The position numbers were made by a program, and so were the translations under genes. The notes under the pieces are model-generated. The model did no database searches and had not been told where the DNA came from. It saw only the letters and a program-made list of their open reading frames with translations. DNA of 64,000 nt. It comes from Theobroma cacao. Its lineage: Eukaryota; Streptophyta; Magnoliopsida; Malvales; Malvaceae. The DNA is taken from NCBI RefSeq assembly GCF_000208745.1, contig NC_030857.1, positions 2,321,664-2,385,663 on the forward strand, written 5' to 3'. The stretch's first letter is position 1, and the number at the start of each line of letters is the position of its first letter. This document shows, piece after piece, positions 12,649 to 25,135 of the stretch.

Positions 12649-15600
12649 ATGGCGGACGATATTTCGGATTCAATTGTACGTCTGCATGGCGAACTTGATT
12701 TGAAAATCATCGAAGCTCGATGCTTGCCGAACATGGATTTACTCTCGGAGCGACTCCGTCGATGCTTAACCGCATTCGACACGTGTCGAGCCCCGTTTTC
12801 TAGACGGAAGAAGAATCACCACCACCGTAAAATCATCACCAGCGACCCTTATGTAACGGTCTGCCTAGCCGGTGCCACGGTGGCCCGGACGCGCGTGATT
12901 TCGAATTCCCAGAACCCGATTTGGAACGAGCGCTTCAAAATCCCCCTGGCCCACCCAGCATCTCACGTCGAGTTTCACGTTAAGGATAATGACGTGTTCG
13001 GCGCCGATTTTATCGGGGTCGCAACCGTGTCAGCGGTTAAGGTTCTCGCCGGTGAAACGGTTAGCGGTTGGTTCCATATAATCAGCTCTTACGGTAAACC
13101 GCCAAAGCCTGACTGCGCGGTTCGCCTGGAAATGAGATTCATCAAATGCGAGGAAATCCCGTTTTACAGATACGGAATGGCGGCAAACCCGACCGAGTTC
13201 GGGATTGGAAACTGTTATTTCCCTGTCCGGCACGGGGGGTCGGTTACTTTATACCAAGACGCTCACGTGAAGGAATCGATGCTACCGGATATTGAATTGG
13301 AGAATGGAACCGTGTTCAAGAACGAGCCGTGTTGGGAAGATATCTGTCATGCAATCCTAGAAGCGCATCATCTGGTTTACATCGTCGGGTGGTCGATTTT
13401 TCACGAGGTGAAGCTTGTAAGAGAGCCGACGAGGCCGTTGCCAAGTGGCGGGAATTTGAGTTTGGGGGATTTGCTCAAGTACAAGTCGCAGGAAGGGGTT
13501 AGAGTTCTGTTGTTGGTTTGGGATGACAAGACCTCCCATAGCAAGTTTTTCATTAACACGGTATGGATTTTCTCTTATTCTCTTTTCTGAAATATTCTTA
13601 GCAAATATTAGGAATCTTTTCTTTGCTGTTTTTTTGGTTTTTCGACATTTTTGTCTTGTCTTTAGTCTTTAGTGATGTTAGCTTTTGCAAAGTCATTGTC
13701 TTTCTAGTGGGAAATTTGTAGTATTTCGCTGTTTCTGGATTCTGCGTTAGGCTTTTGCATAAATGAATGATGGGGGGTTTGAATTTTGGAAATTTGTTGT
13801 TTTCAAAGCCTGTACTTTAGTGCAGTACCAAGTCCTTTTGCCTAAAGAAGAAAACTTGTTAATGATGGTTTGGCTATTGTTCAACGATGCTAGCTTTTTG
13901 CCTTTCATTAGCCGGCTGTTTTTAAAATTACTGCTGCATCGTTGAGAAAGTGACTTTGTCAGTTTAATATTGTAATTGGGCTCTTCCTGCGGACCAGGTT
14001 GATCCCTTTCTGCAAAATAGAAATCAGATGCTCTTGGTTTTTCATTTTGGTTTACATAAATAGTGTGTTTTTGTCTTTGTTGATTGAGGGTAGATATTTG
14101 TTATAATTTTTAATATGAAGGGTGTTTGATTGCAGTCGGGAGTGATGCAAACTCATGATGAAGAGACTCGGAAGTTTTTCAAGCACTCTTCTGTTTCATG
14201 TGTGCTGTCCCCTCGTTATGCCAGCAGTAAGCTTAGCATTTTCAAGCAACAGGCATGCTTTATGCTATGGTCCAGTTCTTATTGCACTTTTTCCATCATT
14301 AGTGCTGGCTATTAAATAACATAGTTGTTCCAGAGAGAAAAATTCATTCTTAGGAACTGAAGCATGTACTCACTTTATTGTGGCTTGTAATCCAGGTTGT
14401 TGGAACCCTCTTTACACACCATCAGAAATGTGTGATTGTTGATTCGCAGGCATGTGGAAACAATCGAAAGATTACTGCTTTTATCGGAGGTCTAGACCTT
14501 TGTGATGGCCGCTATGATACACCTGAACATCGATTATTTCAGGATCTTAATACCGTATTTCGAGATGATTATCACAACCCGACATTTTCTGTGAGTAATT
14601 CATTGTTTGGAATTTTCATTCTCTTCTCAAGCGGTTGATATGATCTGCTAAATTTAATATGCTGTTAGCAGTCAAACTAGGACTTCACCTGGTTCTGCAC
14701 AAATGTACTGTTACTTTTTCCAACCTAAATTACTCTTCTGTGTAGGGCATATAATCTTCAATTAATTTAAAGAATTTCAAGCTCAATGGCTCATACTAAT
14801 TCAAATTTTTTTTGTATTGTCATTTCTTTCCTTTTAATTGTTAGGCAGGAACCAAGGGGCCAAGGCAACCATGGCATGATTTACATTGTAAGGTTGAAGG
14901 GCCTGCTGCTTATGATATTCTTGCAAACTTTGAGCAGCGTTGGAGGAAAGCTATAAAATGGTCAGAGTTTGGACTTCGTTTCCAAAGGGTTACTAGGTGG
15001 CATGATGATTCTTTGATAAAGTTAGAACGCATTTCATGGATACTAAGCCCTTCTGCATCAGTCTCAAATGATGATCCTGCATTATGGGTTTCCAAGGAAG
15101 GAGATCCAGAGAACTGGCATGTTCAGGTAAATTACTAACATGCTTTTTTAAGCAAAGTACTTCAATTAGATCTAACCCTTATCCGGTTCTTTAAATTGGC
15201 AGGTTTTCCGGTCTATAGATTCAGGATCTGTGAAAGGGTTTCCTAAAGATGTTTATCAAGCAGAATCTCAGGTTTTAATTTTTATTTCCTTTCTCTTTCT
15301 TTAGGACAAAGAAACAGCAAGCTCATTATATATATTTTGACTTACCATTATGCTTCTTCTAGTTTAAATTAGTATTAGATTCTTTATGTTGCATTTTTAT
15401 GCAATGTGGATCATTTATTCCTACTTTATTTTACTGCAGAATCTTGTTTGTGCAAAAAATCTGGTGATAGACAAGAGCCTTCAGACAGCATACATCCAGG
15501 CAATTAGATGTGCACAACACTTCATATATATTGAGAACCAATATTTCCTTGGATCATCATATGCTTGGCCATCTTACAAAGAAGCAGGTTTTACAAACAT

Positions 15601-18190
15601 CTGTTTGCTTTTTGCATAATTTCTCACACTCAAAGCATTTCATGCTGTTCCTCAGAAGTAATCAGAAAATCATGTCTCGTACAACAGAGTTATTTGCCCG
15701 TCTTATGAAATTTGTGCTTTATAAGAGTCATGCGGAGCCACTTTTTAATAATAAGCTTGTGAATCTAAAAAGTGGTTCAACTTTCATGAACATTCATGTT
15801 CTTATTATTATGAAAACGTTTATTGTTTTTGGTAATTGAGGATTAAATATGGTTGGAAGTCTAATATACTACTGTTACTCTTTTGGTCTCTGTTTCCAAG
15901 AGATGATCTTTCTCCTCAGAAGTCATATTTCTTATTTTTATGATTAGGTGCTGATAATTTAATTCCTATGGAATTGGCATTGAAGATTGCTAGTAAGATA
16001 AGAGCAAAGGAGAGATTTGCAGTTTATGTTGTTATACCAATGTGGCCCGAGGGTGTCCCTTCTTCGGCATCTGTGCAAGAAATTCTGTTTTGGCAGGTAA
16101 CATGACTAGATTTTGTTTCTTTCCTTTTCCAATCATTTATTACTAGAATGAAACAAAAAACTGTGCTTAACAATATTTGTAATGTCACCTAGAATTAGAG
16201 TAGAAGAGTATATAATCAAACTCTATGGCACTGATTTCAGCTTTATTCTTTTTTATTAGAATTTTTAAATAATTTCACACCAATGTACTATTCTTTAAGA
16301 AGTGATGCAAACAATTTTATAACTAAGCTCTAGCCAAGGTTGTTTGTGTTAAGTTGGCACAGTTCACTCAAATCTTTTGAAACTGCCAAGGCTATGGTAA
16401 ATGGCTGTTTACTTGCAAGGAAGAATAGATGATTCATTTGCAAGATGACTTCTCGTCCTTGCTAGCAATTTGCATTTTGTTAATTAGCTTAGTGTTTTTG
16501 ATTTTTCAGGGACAGACAATTCAAATGATGTATGGAATCATAGCACAAGAGTTGAAATCCATGCGTATGGAGAATTCTCATCCACAGGACTACCTAAATT
16601 TCTACTGCCTTGGTAATCGGGAAGAAATTCCCAAAGAATTTTCTGGGTCAAGTTCATCCCTCTCCAATAATGGTGACTCGGTAATTAAACAGCAAGTTAT
16701 ACCTTAGTTAAATTGACTGTTAGAGCTTTGATTTGTGTTAGCTCAGTTTGGTCCTAAGCTAGAGTGGAACCAAGTTCACTTTTATTTTAAAGCCATTTCA
16801 TCTATGTTCTTGTGACTTGACTAATGGCTCTTGACATTCATATACTTATCTCAGTCGGGAGAATGAATTTCTAATCATTTACTTATTTTGATACAAATTC
16901 TTCTTAGTGGTTTTGCTATGTGGATGCTACATCGGACTAGAAAAATCACAAAAAATAACCTGCTCATAGGATAATAATTTCCTCTTCCTAAACGATCACA
17001 AAAGGAATGTTAAAATAGTGTTTAGCTAGACCAAAGAGGAAGTTTTAATTGATGATATATAGTAGATTATTTTAGTTTTCTGCTCCCTTGTGAATTCTAG
17101 TGCTTTAATCTTTGTATTTTGAGTTTAGATGATTGAAGCAAGGAGTAAATGTTAGCCGACTTATCAGTTTTCTGTGTAATAAAAGTGTTTTAAGTCAGAT
17201 GTTGATCTTTTATATTGAGCTAAGAATGTGAAGAGAAATCACTATTTTCAGGTTTCAGCTTCACAGAAGTTCCAGCGGTTTATGATTTATGTGCATGCTA
17301 AGGGAATGATAGTAGATGACGAGTATGTGATATTGGGATCTGCCAATATTAATCAACGATCAATGGCTGGTTCAAGGGACACTGAGATAGCGATGGGTGC
17401 ATATCAACCTCATTACACATGGGGTGAGAGGAAGAGACACCCGCGTGGCCAGGTTTGAACCTTCATCCTTGTCATTTGGGTTTCATAGCTTATACAGTAA
17501 GTTTTCAAACTTTGCTTCCTGCTTTAGGGATTGCCCAAGACCTAGAAGTGCTGTCCACAAGGCCCTTGTTTCCCTTTTTCAATCTATCATTCTTTTTCTT
17601 TTTTGCGCCTAAGGACCTTGTTTTAGTGATTGTTAATGTTTATGCACCAGCATGCTTGCTAATAACAGAGGCTTAGACTTTCACTTGTTTTATTCCATAG
17701 TCGATGTTGAGAAGGGGGATTTACTGGGAGCGATTTCGGAAGAAGCATGCCTACCAATTAAGTTATGCCTAGACCATAGAATTTACTCCACAATATGCCC
17801 GCATTATCATTCTGGTTGCCTATTTGAATGCGATTATAATTCTCTATCTTAAGATTAGAGAAGTAATGTGGATCAGATTAATTGATGACTATGCAGGTTT
17901 ACGGGTACAGAATGTCGCTGTGGGCAGAACACATGGGGAAGGTGGACTATTTCTTCAAGGAACCTGAAAGTTTGGGTTGCGTGAAGAGTGTGAACAACAT
18001 TGCTGAGGAAAACTGGAAAAGGTACTCAGCTGAGTCCTTTACACAATTACAGGGGCACCTCCTCAAATACCCCATTGAGGTAGATAGCAGTGGCAAAGTA
18101 AGCCCCTTGCCTGGACAAGAGACCTTCCCAGATGTTGGTGGCAAGGTCCTTGGATCTCGAACAACGCTTCCTGATGCTCTTACTACATAG
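12649..18190 (+). CDS. PLDDELTA: Phospholipase D delta (C2-PLD)
   Basis: Deduced exons are 12649-13560, 14136-14252, 14396-14590, 14845-15126, 15203-15271, 15440-15587, 15948-16096, 16510-16680, 17252-17452 and 17897-18190, giving 845 residues against about 860 for Arabidopsis PLD delta. The enzyme hydrolyses membrane phospholipids to phosphatidic acid and a head group, mainly at the plasma membrane. A C2 domain fills roughly residues 10-185. The two catalytic HxKx4D motifs are complete: H352/K354/D359 (HHQKCVIVD) and H696/K698/D703 (HAKGMIVDD). The C-terminal block ending DALTT is typical of the delta type. The start at 12649 gives the family MADD-like N-terminus; the frame is open further upstream, but that part is unlike the family. 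The intron after exon 2 uses a GC donor. The gene converges on plastocyanin. Confidence 0.93.
14253..14395 (+). other. GC-AG intron in PLD delta, with a possible alternative acceptor
   Basis: Exon 2 ends in codons for FKQQ followed by GCATGC, and coding resumes after the AG at 14395 with [10 protein letters not shown]. Retaining the intron would give a stop after 19 codons. An AG at 14361-14362 would add 33 in-frame bases (14363-14395, 11 codons without stop) to exon 3. Confidence 0.65.
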
Positions 18191-18373
18191 GCTTCAAAAG
18201 TTTTCGTGTTGATATCATCGTATGGATTCATTAACTTTCAGTTCAGCACTCGAGAAGGGGAAAAGAGGTTGGGGCAAATATAGTTCTTCCAACAAGCATA
18301 GTGCAGATTACAGAGGCAGGGTTCACATGGGATTGACTTGTACTTTGATGCCCATATTCTATTTATTGAAATC

Positions 18374-18379
18374 AATAAA
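18374..18379 (+). terminator. Polyadenylation signal of PLD delta
   Basis: AATAAA occurs 184 bases after the PLD stop codon. This is a reasonable near-upstream poly(A) element. The converging plastocyanin gene ends about 360 bases further on. Motif evidence only. Confidence 0.35.
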
Positions 18380-18735
18380 TCTGTACTATTGGCTAAAATT
18401 TCTGCAACTCTTCCACCTTAAATTACAGCAGGAAGGTTTAAAGAGTTTCCTCTGGCCAAATATTTCCATAGATGGCAACGGCTGCCTCTCATCTCTGGAG
18501 TGGAATCATTGAAAATAGTCTTTTTCAAGGAAAATTTAAATGGGAAGAAAAAAATGTAAATCGTGTTACAACCAAATCTACGGAAATTCAAAGTAAGTCA
18601 AGGATACAAAAGCATCTCTTCCTTTTCAGATTCATCTCATACATTTTCTCATACCCAGTACTTAAAACTCTGATAACACTCAAAAAGCAGGAGAGACGTT
18701 TGAGATGAAACGTACATAAAAGTTTTACAAAGAAC

Positions 18736-19239
18736 TTAGTTAACGGTCACTTTTCCAACCATGCCAGCACCCTGGTGAGGGGTACAGTAGAAGCTGTAAG
18801 TTCCTTTCTCAGTCAAGGTAACAGCGTAGACCTCTCCTGGGGCATTAAGTAGTTCTTCATCAGACATAGAGATTTTGGAGGCGTCGACGCCGCTTGGGAT
18901 TTCGTCCTCATCGAAGATAACATTGTGTGGGAAGCCAGCATTGTTCTTGAAGACAATCTTCTCTCCAGCACTCACGCTGAAATCGCTGGGAACAAAAGCC
19001 AATTCCCCATCATCACCACCGAGCTTGACTTCGATGGCCAAGGCGTTGCTGGCAAGAATTGCGCTCGCAGCAGTGGCGGCAACAGCAACACCAACATCCT
19101 TGAGGGAGGCCTTGATGCTGAGCATTGGGCCTGAAGAGGTTGCAACCTTGGTAGTGGCACTAGCTTTAGCTGGGGTGGCACCGGCCTTGAGGCCAGTGAA
19201 AGATGGGATAGCAACAGCTGCGGAGGTGACAGCGGCCAT
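18736..19239 (-). CDS. PETE: Plastocyanin precursor, chloroplastic
   Basis: A single intronless frame of 167 residues. Plastocyanin carries electrons from cytochrome b6f to photosystem I in the thylakoid lumen. The first 68 residues form a bipartite transit peptide: a Ala/Ser/Thr/Lys-rich stromal part, then a hydrophobic Ala-rich lumenal signal ending in ALA before the mature [10 protein letters not shown]. The mature part is 99 residues, the normal plant length. The copper ligands are present: His in FPHNV (about residue 105), and Cys, His and Met in [10 protein letters not shown] (about 152, 155 and 160). The frame is open upstream to an ATG at 19305, but the ATG at 19239 starts the usual MAAVTSAAV peptide. 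Confidence 0.97.
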   Translation of the reverse strand: MAAVTSAAVAIPSFTGLKAGATPAKASATTKVATSSGPMLSIKASLKDVGVAVAATAASAILASNALAIEVKLGGDDGELAFVPSDFSVSAGEKIVFKNNAGFPHNVIFDEDEIPSGVDASKISMSDEELLNAPGEVYAVTLTEKGTYSFYCTPHQGAGMVGKVTVN

Positions 19240-19327
19240 TGTACAAAAGCTTCTGTTTTTCACTTGATAGATATGTGCTCGAGACTCAGAGCGAGAGGAA
19301 ATCAAAAGGGAAAGAGAGAGAGGTTGG

Positions 19328-19338
19328 CTTTTAATAAG
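19328..19338 (-). promoter_or_regulatory. TATA-like box of the plastocyanin gene
   Basis: Read on the minus strand the sequence is TTATTAAAAG, about 90 bases before the plastocyanin ATG. A CCAAT core lies further upstream at 19443-19447 on the same strand. This is a normal arrangement for a strong photosynthetic gene promoter; assigned by motif and distance. Confidence 0.4.
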
Positions 19339-19569
19339 ATGAAGTTTGATTTTGTGTGGTTTGAATTGGAAGAAGGATATGTGATTCTAAGGATGACAGG
19401 GTGGATGGGTGGAGAAATGGTTATCTGCTCAGGATTGCTCTGATTGGCTAGGTCGGATACTATCCCGTAACGCGGCAAGGGCCCTCTGAATTCTGATGTG
19501 AGGTGGAGAATACAATGAGATGAGGACTGCAAAGTCGAGTATGCCAAATTAATAGAAGAGGATTCTTTT

Positions 19570-21336
19570 GCTTTGCTGCTTCTTTTATTTTGTTTACCTT
19601 TATCTTCAGTTATAACTATAAAATGTAAGATAAATTCTAATCAGAAAGATAAAATCAAGCTAATCTTACCATACAACCTTACAAGTGAGAAGACAAGAGG
19701 TGCGGATGGCCATCACCAGGCTGATATTTTTTGCCACTCCCAGGGGCTGCCCGGAAATGTGGTGCACATCGCACTGGCCCATTACAACACCAAGATTTCT
19801 GTGAATTGGGAGAGAACGACCAGTTGAGAGTACAGTAACCACAAGATTACAAATACGGTTGGAAGATAAACATCGAAAATCTAATGATTCTACGTAGACA
19901 GTCAATTGCAGCAAAACGACTGAATCCTTTGAAGCTATCAAATGGTTGAAATCAATTTTGGGTCTGAATAAAACCACGAGCCCAACAAGCGAACAAGTTT
20001 CTTTTACAAAATTTGAAGGAATTCTTTCCAAGTGCCACCTTACTTCCCTCTGACTGAATGATGGGAAAACCACCTCATTTCATAGATACCTCTCGACATA
20101 CAGCCCTGCATACCAGAGTTAGCTATGGTGTGTGTTGAAATGTAGCCAATCTCTAGGCGAGAGGCGGGTATCTCTCCTCTCCTTAACCACCTCCGTTACA
20201 GGCCTTAGCATCCCCAATCTAACTTAAAAATTTGAAAATTCTCGTTTGAACAGTAAGCTTGGCCCACAAAAGCTTCTCCTAGGACACCAGGTAGAACGTG
20301 CTTAAGCGTTCTATATGGTCTTATGACCAGAGAAACAGCTAGTAAATCTACATAAGTTAAACCAGTTAAATCCGAAGATGATGAGATTTAACTATGCCAT
20401 TAGCACGGTGACACAAGCAAAGGGCCATGAATTAGTCTTAAGAGGAAACTTTAGAATTGGAAAGCGAAGCCATCCCCACCCATCTCATTGCCCCATTTCG
20501 GACTACAGCTTAAGCAAAAGTTGACACCAATCTGGTACCATTGCTTTTGAAGAGAAAACAGAAATACCTCAAGAATGCAACATTCTGAGATACCATCTGC
20601 ACAATACATTATAATTAATTTACAAACAAACCAACACGCGTCAAATGCCCTAACCCCCTAACAGATTTAAAGTAAAAAAGGGTATAATATCTAGTACCTA
20701 ATTCAATCAAATGTCACCACTAGTTTCTCTAGGAGCAATATCACCTCATCATTGTAACTATTTTTGCCAGCCCTGATTTTGAGTTGCAACATTATAATAT
20801 AGACATTTGCACTTCACAAGTACAAACTTTTGAAGAGTTTCCTTCCTAAAACAAAGGGTTTAGCTAAAATCCATTCTCATTTAAAAAAAGCTAACTCTAT
20901 CTCTAGATAAACTGTGCCTAAAGGTTAGAAGGGGCCGTAACTACATCCCATACAGAGTTGAAAACACAGCCTCTTAATGATATCAAAGTATAAAACATAA
21001 GACTTCTACATGTACAAAAAGCCAGAAAAAGCATAGAACATGTTGTCATCCTTCAGATATAAGGCTTAAAGTGCATCGATTAATATCTCATCATCAACAA
21101 AACAACACTGAGCAGATTGTTCAATCATACTATTATTATACTGACTAAGCATTGTTACTATGTTTTTCATTATAAATAGCCAGCAATCAATGGGGGAAAT
21201 TCCATGTTTAGCTGAAAAGAACGCTATAACTTATTAATTACTATAAGACACGTGAAGCTATATACAAACACGATTGAAATCAGTTTCCCAGTATGAGCAA
21301 ACTAATGTACACTGTATGAGCCATTAACCAATCACT
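19570..21336. other. 1.8-kb spacer between DNL gene and plastocyanin; one unidentified ORF
   Basis: Part of this stretch next to 21336 is probably the 3' untranslated region of the DNL gene. A minus-strand frame at 19666-20073 has 135 codons starting MVFPSFSQ but resembles nothing I recognise, has no clear promoter, and could be chance or a non-coding transcript. Nothing else coding was seen. Confidence 0.4.
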
Positions 21337-22307
21337 TCACATCATATTAGGAAACACATTGCCGCTATCATCATCTTCTTCTTCCCCAAATAACTTGAAT
21401 CCGACATCCCATTGGCGATCCCCTTTGTAGTTGAAGCTAGGACTCACATAGCATTTCATCTCGTGAAACAGATTCAAATTATCCACCAGCTTGTGAAAAA
21501 CATTGCATCCACAACACTGCATAAACCAAATCATTCACATAGTAATCCACAAAATAAGAACAAAACAAAACAAAGAGTCAAACTTTGACCTTCAAGTACA
21601 TTTCTCTCCGTTTAAACTAATTACCTGAACGAAGACGGTGCCATCGGTGTATGCGTGGGGGTTGATGGCACGAGTGGTTCGTTGACCGCAAACATTGCAA
21701 GTGAAGGCCACGCGCATCCGTCTACGTGGCGACTTGGTGAAGAGAGACCATGGGAAGGTGGAAACTTTCTCCGTATTGGATTGGTCGTCGGTTCTGGCGG
21801 GTACAGATGGACCCTCCATGCCCGATCCTGTAGTCCACCCTCTTACAGACGCCGCGCTCAGAACCAACCCCATCGCTTCATCCTAAATTGAATTCCCCAA
21901 AACACCCACACAACAAAACCCAATTCACTATTGCGTCCTAAAACTGAAAATCAAAAGAAAAAGATCAACGACTTTCTTCATTTCTATTTTACCTTAGAGA
22001 AGGTTTGATTGCCAAAGAGAGGGACGATGCTTGTGTTGTTAGCATCTGATTGGAGATCGGAATCGTTACCATCCTCTGATAATTAAAAACAAAGAACAAA
22101 AAATTTGTGTCAAACCCAAACGGTAATCACAGACGAGGAAAGGGAAAAACGAAGAAGAGAGATCGGAGAGTTAAAATCGATACTTTTGGAGGAGGTGGGA
22201 AAGCGGATGATTCTTGCCGGAGAATCTTTTCGCTTAGGAGAGAAGATAGAGAGAGAAGATGGAGATGAGGAGACCATGGCAGCAGCAGGAGAGCCGAGAG
22301 TTTCCAT
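21337..22307 (-). CDS. DNL/Zim17-type zinc-finger protein (At5g27280-like)
   Basis: Deduced exons in transcript order: 22307 to about 22122, 22073-21993, 21882-21625 and 21516-21337, giving about 234 residues. The core spans exons 3 and 4: a CNVC pair and a CCGC pair form the four-cysteine zinc site, and DNL follows in LVDNLNLFHE, the motif that names the family. Zim17/HEP proteins bind organellar Hsp70 and keep it soluble; plant members act in chloroplasts or mitochondria. The Ser/Pro/Arg-rich first exon (METLGSPAAAM) looks like an organellar transit peptide. The last three exons join cleanly in phase 0. The exon 1-2 junction is uncertain: the direct reading needs an intron of only 48 bases, while a weaker donor at 22150 would give 75 bases. 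The acidic tail EEEDDD is notable. Confidence 0.8.
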
Positions 22308-22439
22308 GGGCGACGCGATGAGACAGACTGCTCTGGCGTTTCGAATATGGCTTTCCACGACTCCGTTGGATCTCCAACACAAATTCAGGGCCAGTTTCCT
22401 TTTCAGTCACTTGCCGCCTTAAATCATTTCCTTTTATAT

Positions 22440-22900
22440 AGTCTCAAGAGCAGCTCATTCGGCCCATACCCAGAGCTTTAGGCCCATTACATTTGAGTTT
22501 AAGTGGACTGGTGGAACAGAAACACATCCACATTCGAATCAACCCGAAAGAAGACTAGCGGCCGCGGCCTTGCTCTAGGGGCATTTCTGTTTTTTGCAAT
22601 CATTATTTGAGTGCCTCTTAATCAATACCAATTGAATTCGATTTAATATATTTAACTTTGATTATAATTTTATTATTTTGATTATATTTGGTGTTCAAAG
22701 TTCACAATCAAGCCAATTGAAATAGTGATCATTAATAATAAATATTTTAAAATATATTACATATTTTATGTATAGTTTTATATATATAAAATACTGAAAA
22801 TATAGTAAAACTATCTAATCGACCGAATAGAAATCAATTTTAATTAATTTGATTAAGATATAATTCAGTCAAATTTTTATATTTTATGAAGTAATTCAAT
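22440..22900. other. AT-rich spacer upstream of the DNL gene
   Basis: After the presumed DNL promoter the sequence becomes A/T-rich with no coding signal. A 29-base unit occurs twice at about 22903-22960. Confidence 0.4.
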
Positions 22901-22902
22901 CC

Positions 22903-23095
22903 ATTGAATACTTACTCTCAAGTAACCAATTATTGAATACTTACTCTCAAGTAGCCAATTATTGCATGATATGATATGATGCGATATGATACAAATTAGA
23001 TATGATATGATTAATTATTATGATATGATCAATTATTATATGATATGTTGTGATATGACATCAATTATTATATGATCAATAAGATATGATAGGAT
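22903..23095. repeat. 29-base duplication and GATAT-type microsatellite
   Basis: Two adjacent copies of a 29-base unit containing ACTCTCAAGTA start at 22903 and 22932. They are followed to about 23095 by irregular repeats of ATGATATG-like words, interrupted by AATTATTA. This is a simple degenerate satellite without coding meaning. Confidence 0.7.
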
Positions 23096-23394
23096 TATAG
23101 TTTTGATTTGGCTGAAAAATGCTTTTGATGTTCACTCTTTTGACAAAATTATACTACGCAGGGAAAAACAATGATCCATGTTGATGAAGTGGCTGTTGCA
23201 GCTATTTTTGAACCATCTTAGCAAATCCTTTGGCTGTATGTATAGTCTGTACATGCAATTGTTGCTCAAGCTGGAATGTTATGCTATAAATTATAAGGGC
23301 ATTTTAAAAAATAACCCTTATAGATAAGATATTTTTAAAAATAACTCTCTTTATAATTTTAATTTTTTTTAGTCAAGTTGAACAAAATTACCCT

Positions 23395-23960
23395 TAATGA
23401 AATTACATATCATGATATTACACGTCATATACAAAAACATATTACACATCATGATTAGGTTGTTACACGCCATGTATATAAACATATAACATGTCATGGT
23501 TAGGTTATCACACGCCATGTATAAAAACATGTTACACGCCATGTACAAAAATATGTGACACAAAATGGTTAAGTTGTTACACGTCATGTATAAAAACATG
23601 TTACACGTCATGTACAAAAACATGTGACACGTCATGGTTAGGTTGTTACACGCCATGTACAAAAACATGTGACACGCCATGGTTAGGTTGTTACACGCCA
23701 TGTACAAACATATGTGACACGGTATGGTTAAATTGTTACACGTCATGTACAAAAACATGTTATACGCTATATATAAAAATATGTAATACGTCATGATTAG
23801 GTTGTCACACGCCATATACAAAAATATGTGACACGTCATGGTTAGATTGTTACACACCATGTACAAAAACATGTGACACGCCGTGGTTAAGTTGTTACAC
23901 GTCATATTGAAAAAAAAAAATTGTTGTTACACGTCATATTGAAAAAAATATTGTTGTTAC
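23395..23960. repeat. 45-bp minisatellite, about 12 units
   Basis: Units of 45 bases follow each other, for example starting at 23641 and 23686. Each has two half-units of about 22 bases carrying ACACGYCATG followed by either GTACAAAAACATG or GTTAGGTTGTT. The piece CATGTACAAAAACATG is an inverted repeat that could form a small hairpin in every unit. Because 45 is divisible by three, both strands stay open: a 178-codon minus frame (23369-23905) and a 101-codon plus frame are by-products made of 15-residue repeats. The units degrade at the right end, where poly(A) tracts enter. Confidence 0.85.
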
Positions 23961-23964
23961 ACGC

Positions 23965-25130
23965 CATATTCAAAAACATTTTGTTAAACTTTAATACTTA
24001 ACATGTTGTTATTACTTACAAACTAAAACTTTAAATCTTCTCAACTCTCTTTATTTTTTTTAATTTTTTATTTTACAATTTGGCACCGATTAAAGTGTTT
24101 CTAACATATTTTCATAAATTAAAACACAAATTTTTTTATCTAAAACGCATATTTCGACTAAAAATCAAAATTTTTTTTTTGAAAACCTAGATTTATAAAT
24201 TTTAAATTTTTGAATATATTGGTGTCTAGGTCCCGAATTGATCCAACTAAAAACTATTTCAAACATCTGTGATCATTTTTACCATTTTAGTTTTATTCAA
24301 AATATCTACAAATTAAATTTTCCAAATAGTCATCTATCCAAGCACATCAAAACCGTGTATTGAAAGCGTAAGAAAGAAAAATTTAAAAACTCGGAAGAGA
24401 GAAATTAGAGCATAATAGACGAATGCCGTAGAGAGAAATTGATAAAATTAAAGAGAGTGGGATGGTGAGAAAGAAAAATCAGAAGCACAAATGGAGAAAA
24501 ATTATGATGAATGGTTTAATTTATTTGAAATAATTTTAAAGATATTTTTATCAAATATGACTAAATATGGCTAAAAACAGTTAAATTTATTTTTATGATT
24601 ATTTTAAAAATATTTTTATTAAGAAATGTTATTTCTCATAATTTTCTCTAATATATATATATCACTATGTGAGTATGAGTAGGAACTGTGAAATTAATAT
24701 TTGGAAAGACAGATTGTAGCATTTAAGTGCATAAATGGGACAACGTACGAAAAGAAATAGACATTGTACGGTTTGCATTTATCACATCAGACTGTGATTA
24801 AAGGCGTAAATTAAACAAAGGGAACAGCACAGGGGCTTGGGTCCGATGCCATAGGTCCACTCTTACGTAATGAGTACTAGTAATTGGAAATGGACTGTTA
24901 ATCGGAGATAGAAAATTTATAGATTATCAAATATGAAAACACTCGGTCTAATTGAAAAGTTTTATTGACAGAGGTTTCTGCCTTATTTCTCGACTGAAGT
25001 CCTTATCCAAGGAGTAAGAGATAGGGGGGCATCATCCTCATCTTTATTGATACAACAACAAACATAAACTGATCACTCAGTTCAAAATCAGACAGACAAC
25101 AAAAAGCAAACCCAAGTACTTCTCTTTTGG
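23965..25130. other. AT-rich spacer downstream of ODC copy 1
   Basis: No coding sequence was recognised. The DNA is A/T-rich with several long T or A runs. The last 150 bases probably include the 3' untranslated region of the minus-strand ODC gene ending at 25136. Confidence 0.4.
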
Positions 25131-25135
25131 TTTAA

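Noticed and set aside
18472..18708. 78-codon plus-strand ORF between PLD and plastocyanin
   Set aside because: Lies between the 3' ends of two convergent genes with no family likeness; best explained as untranslated sequence.
18875..19267. 130-codon plus-strand ORF opposite plastocyanin
   Set aside because: Mirror frame of the highly biased plastocyanin coding sequence.
23369..23905. 178-codon minus-strand ORF
   Set aside because: It is produced by the 45-bp minisatellite, whose period is a multiple of three; composition is Cys/Met/Asn-rich repeats with no start context or family.
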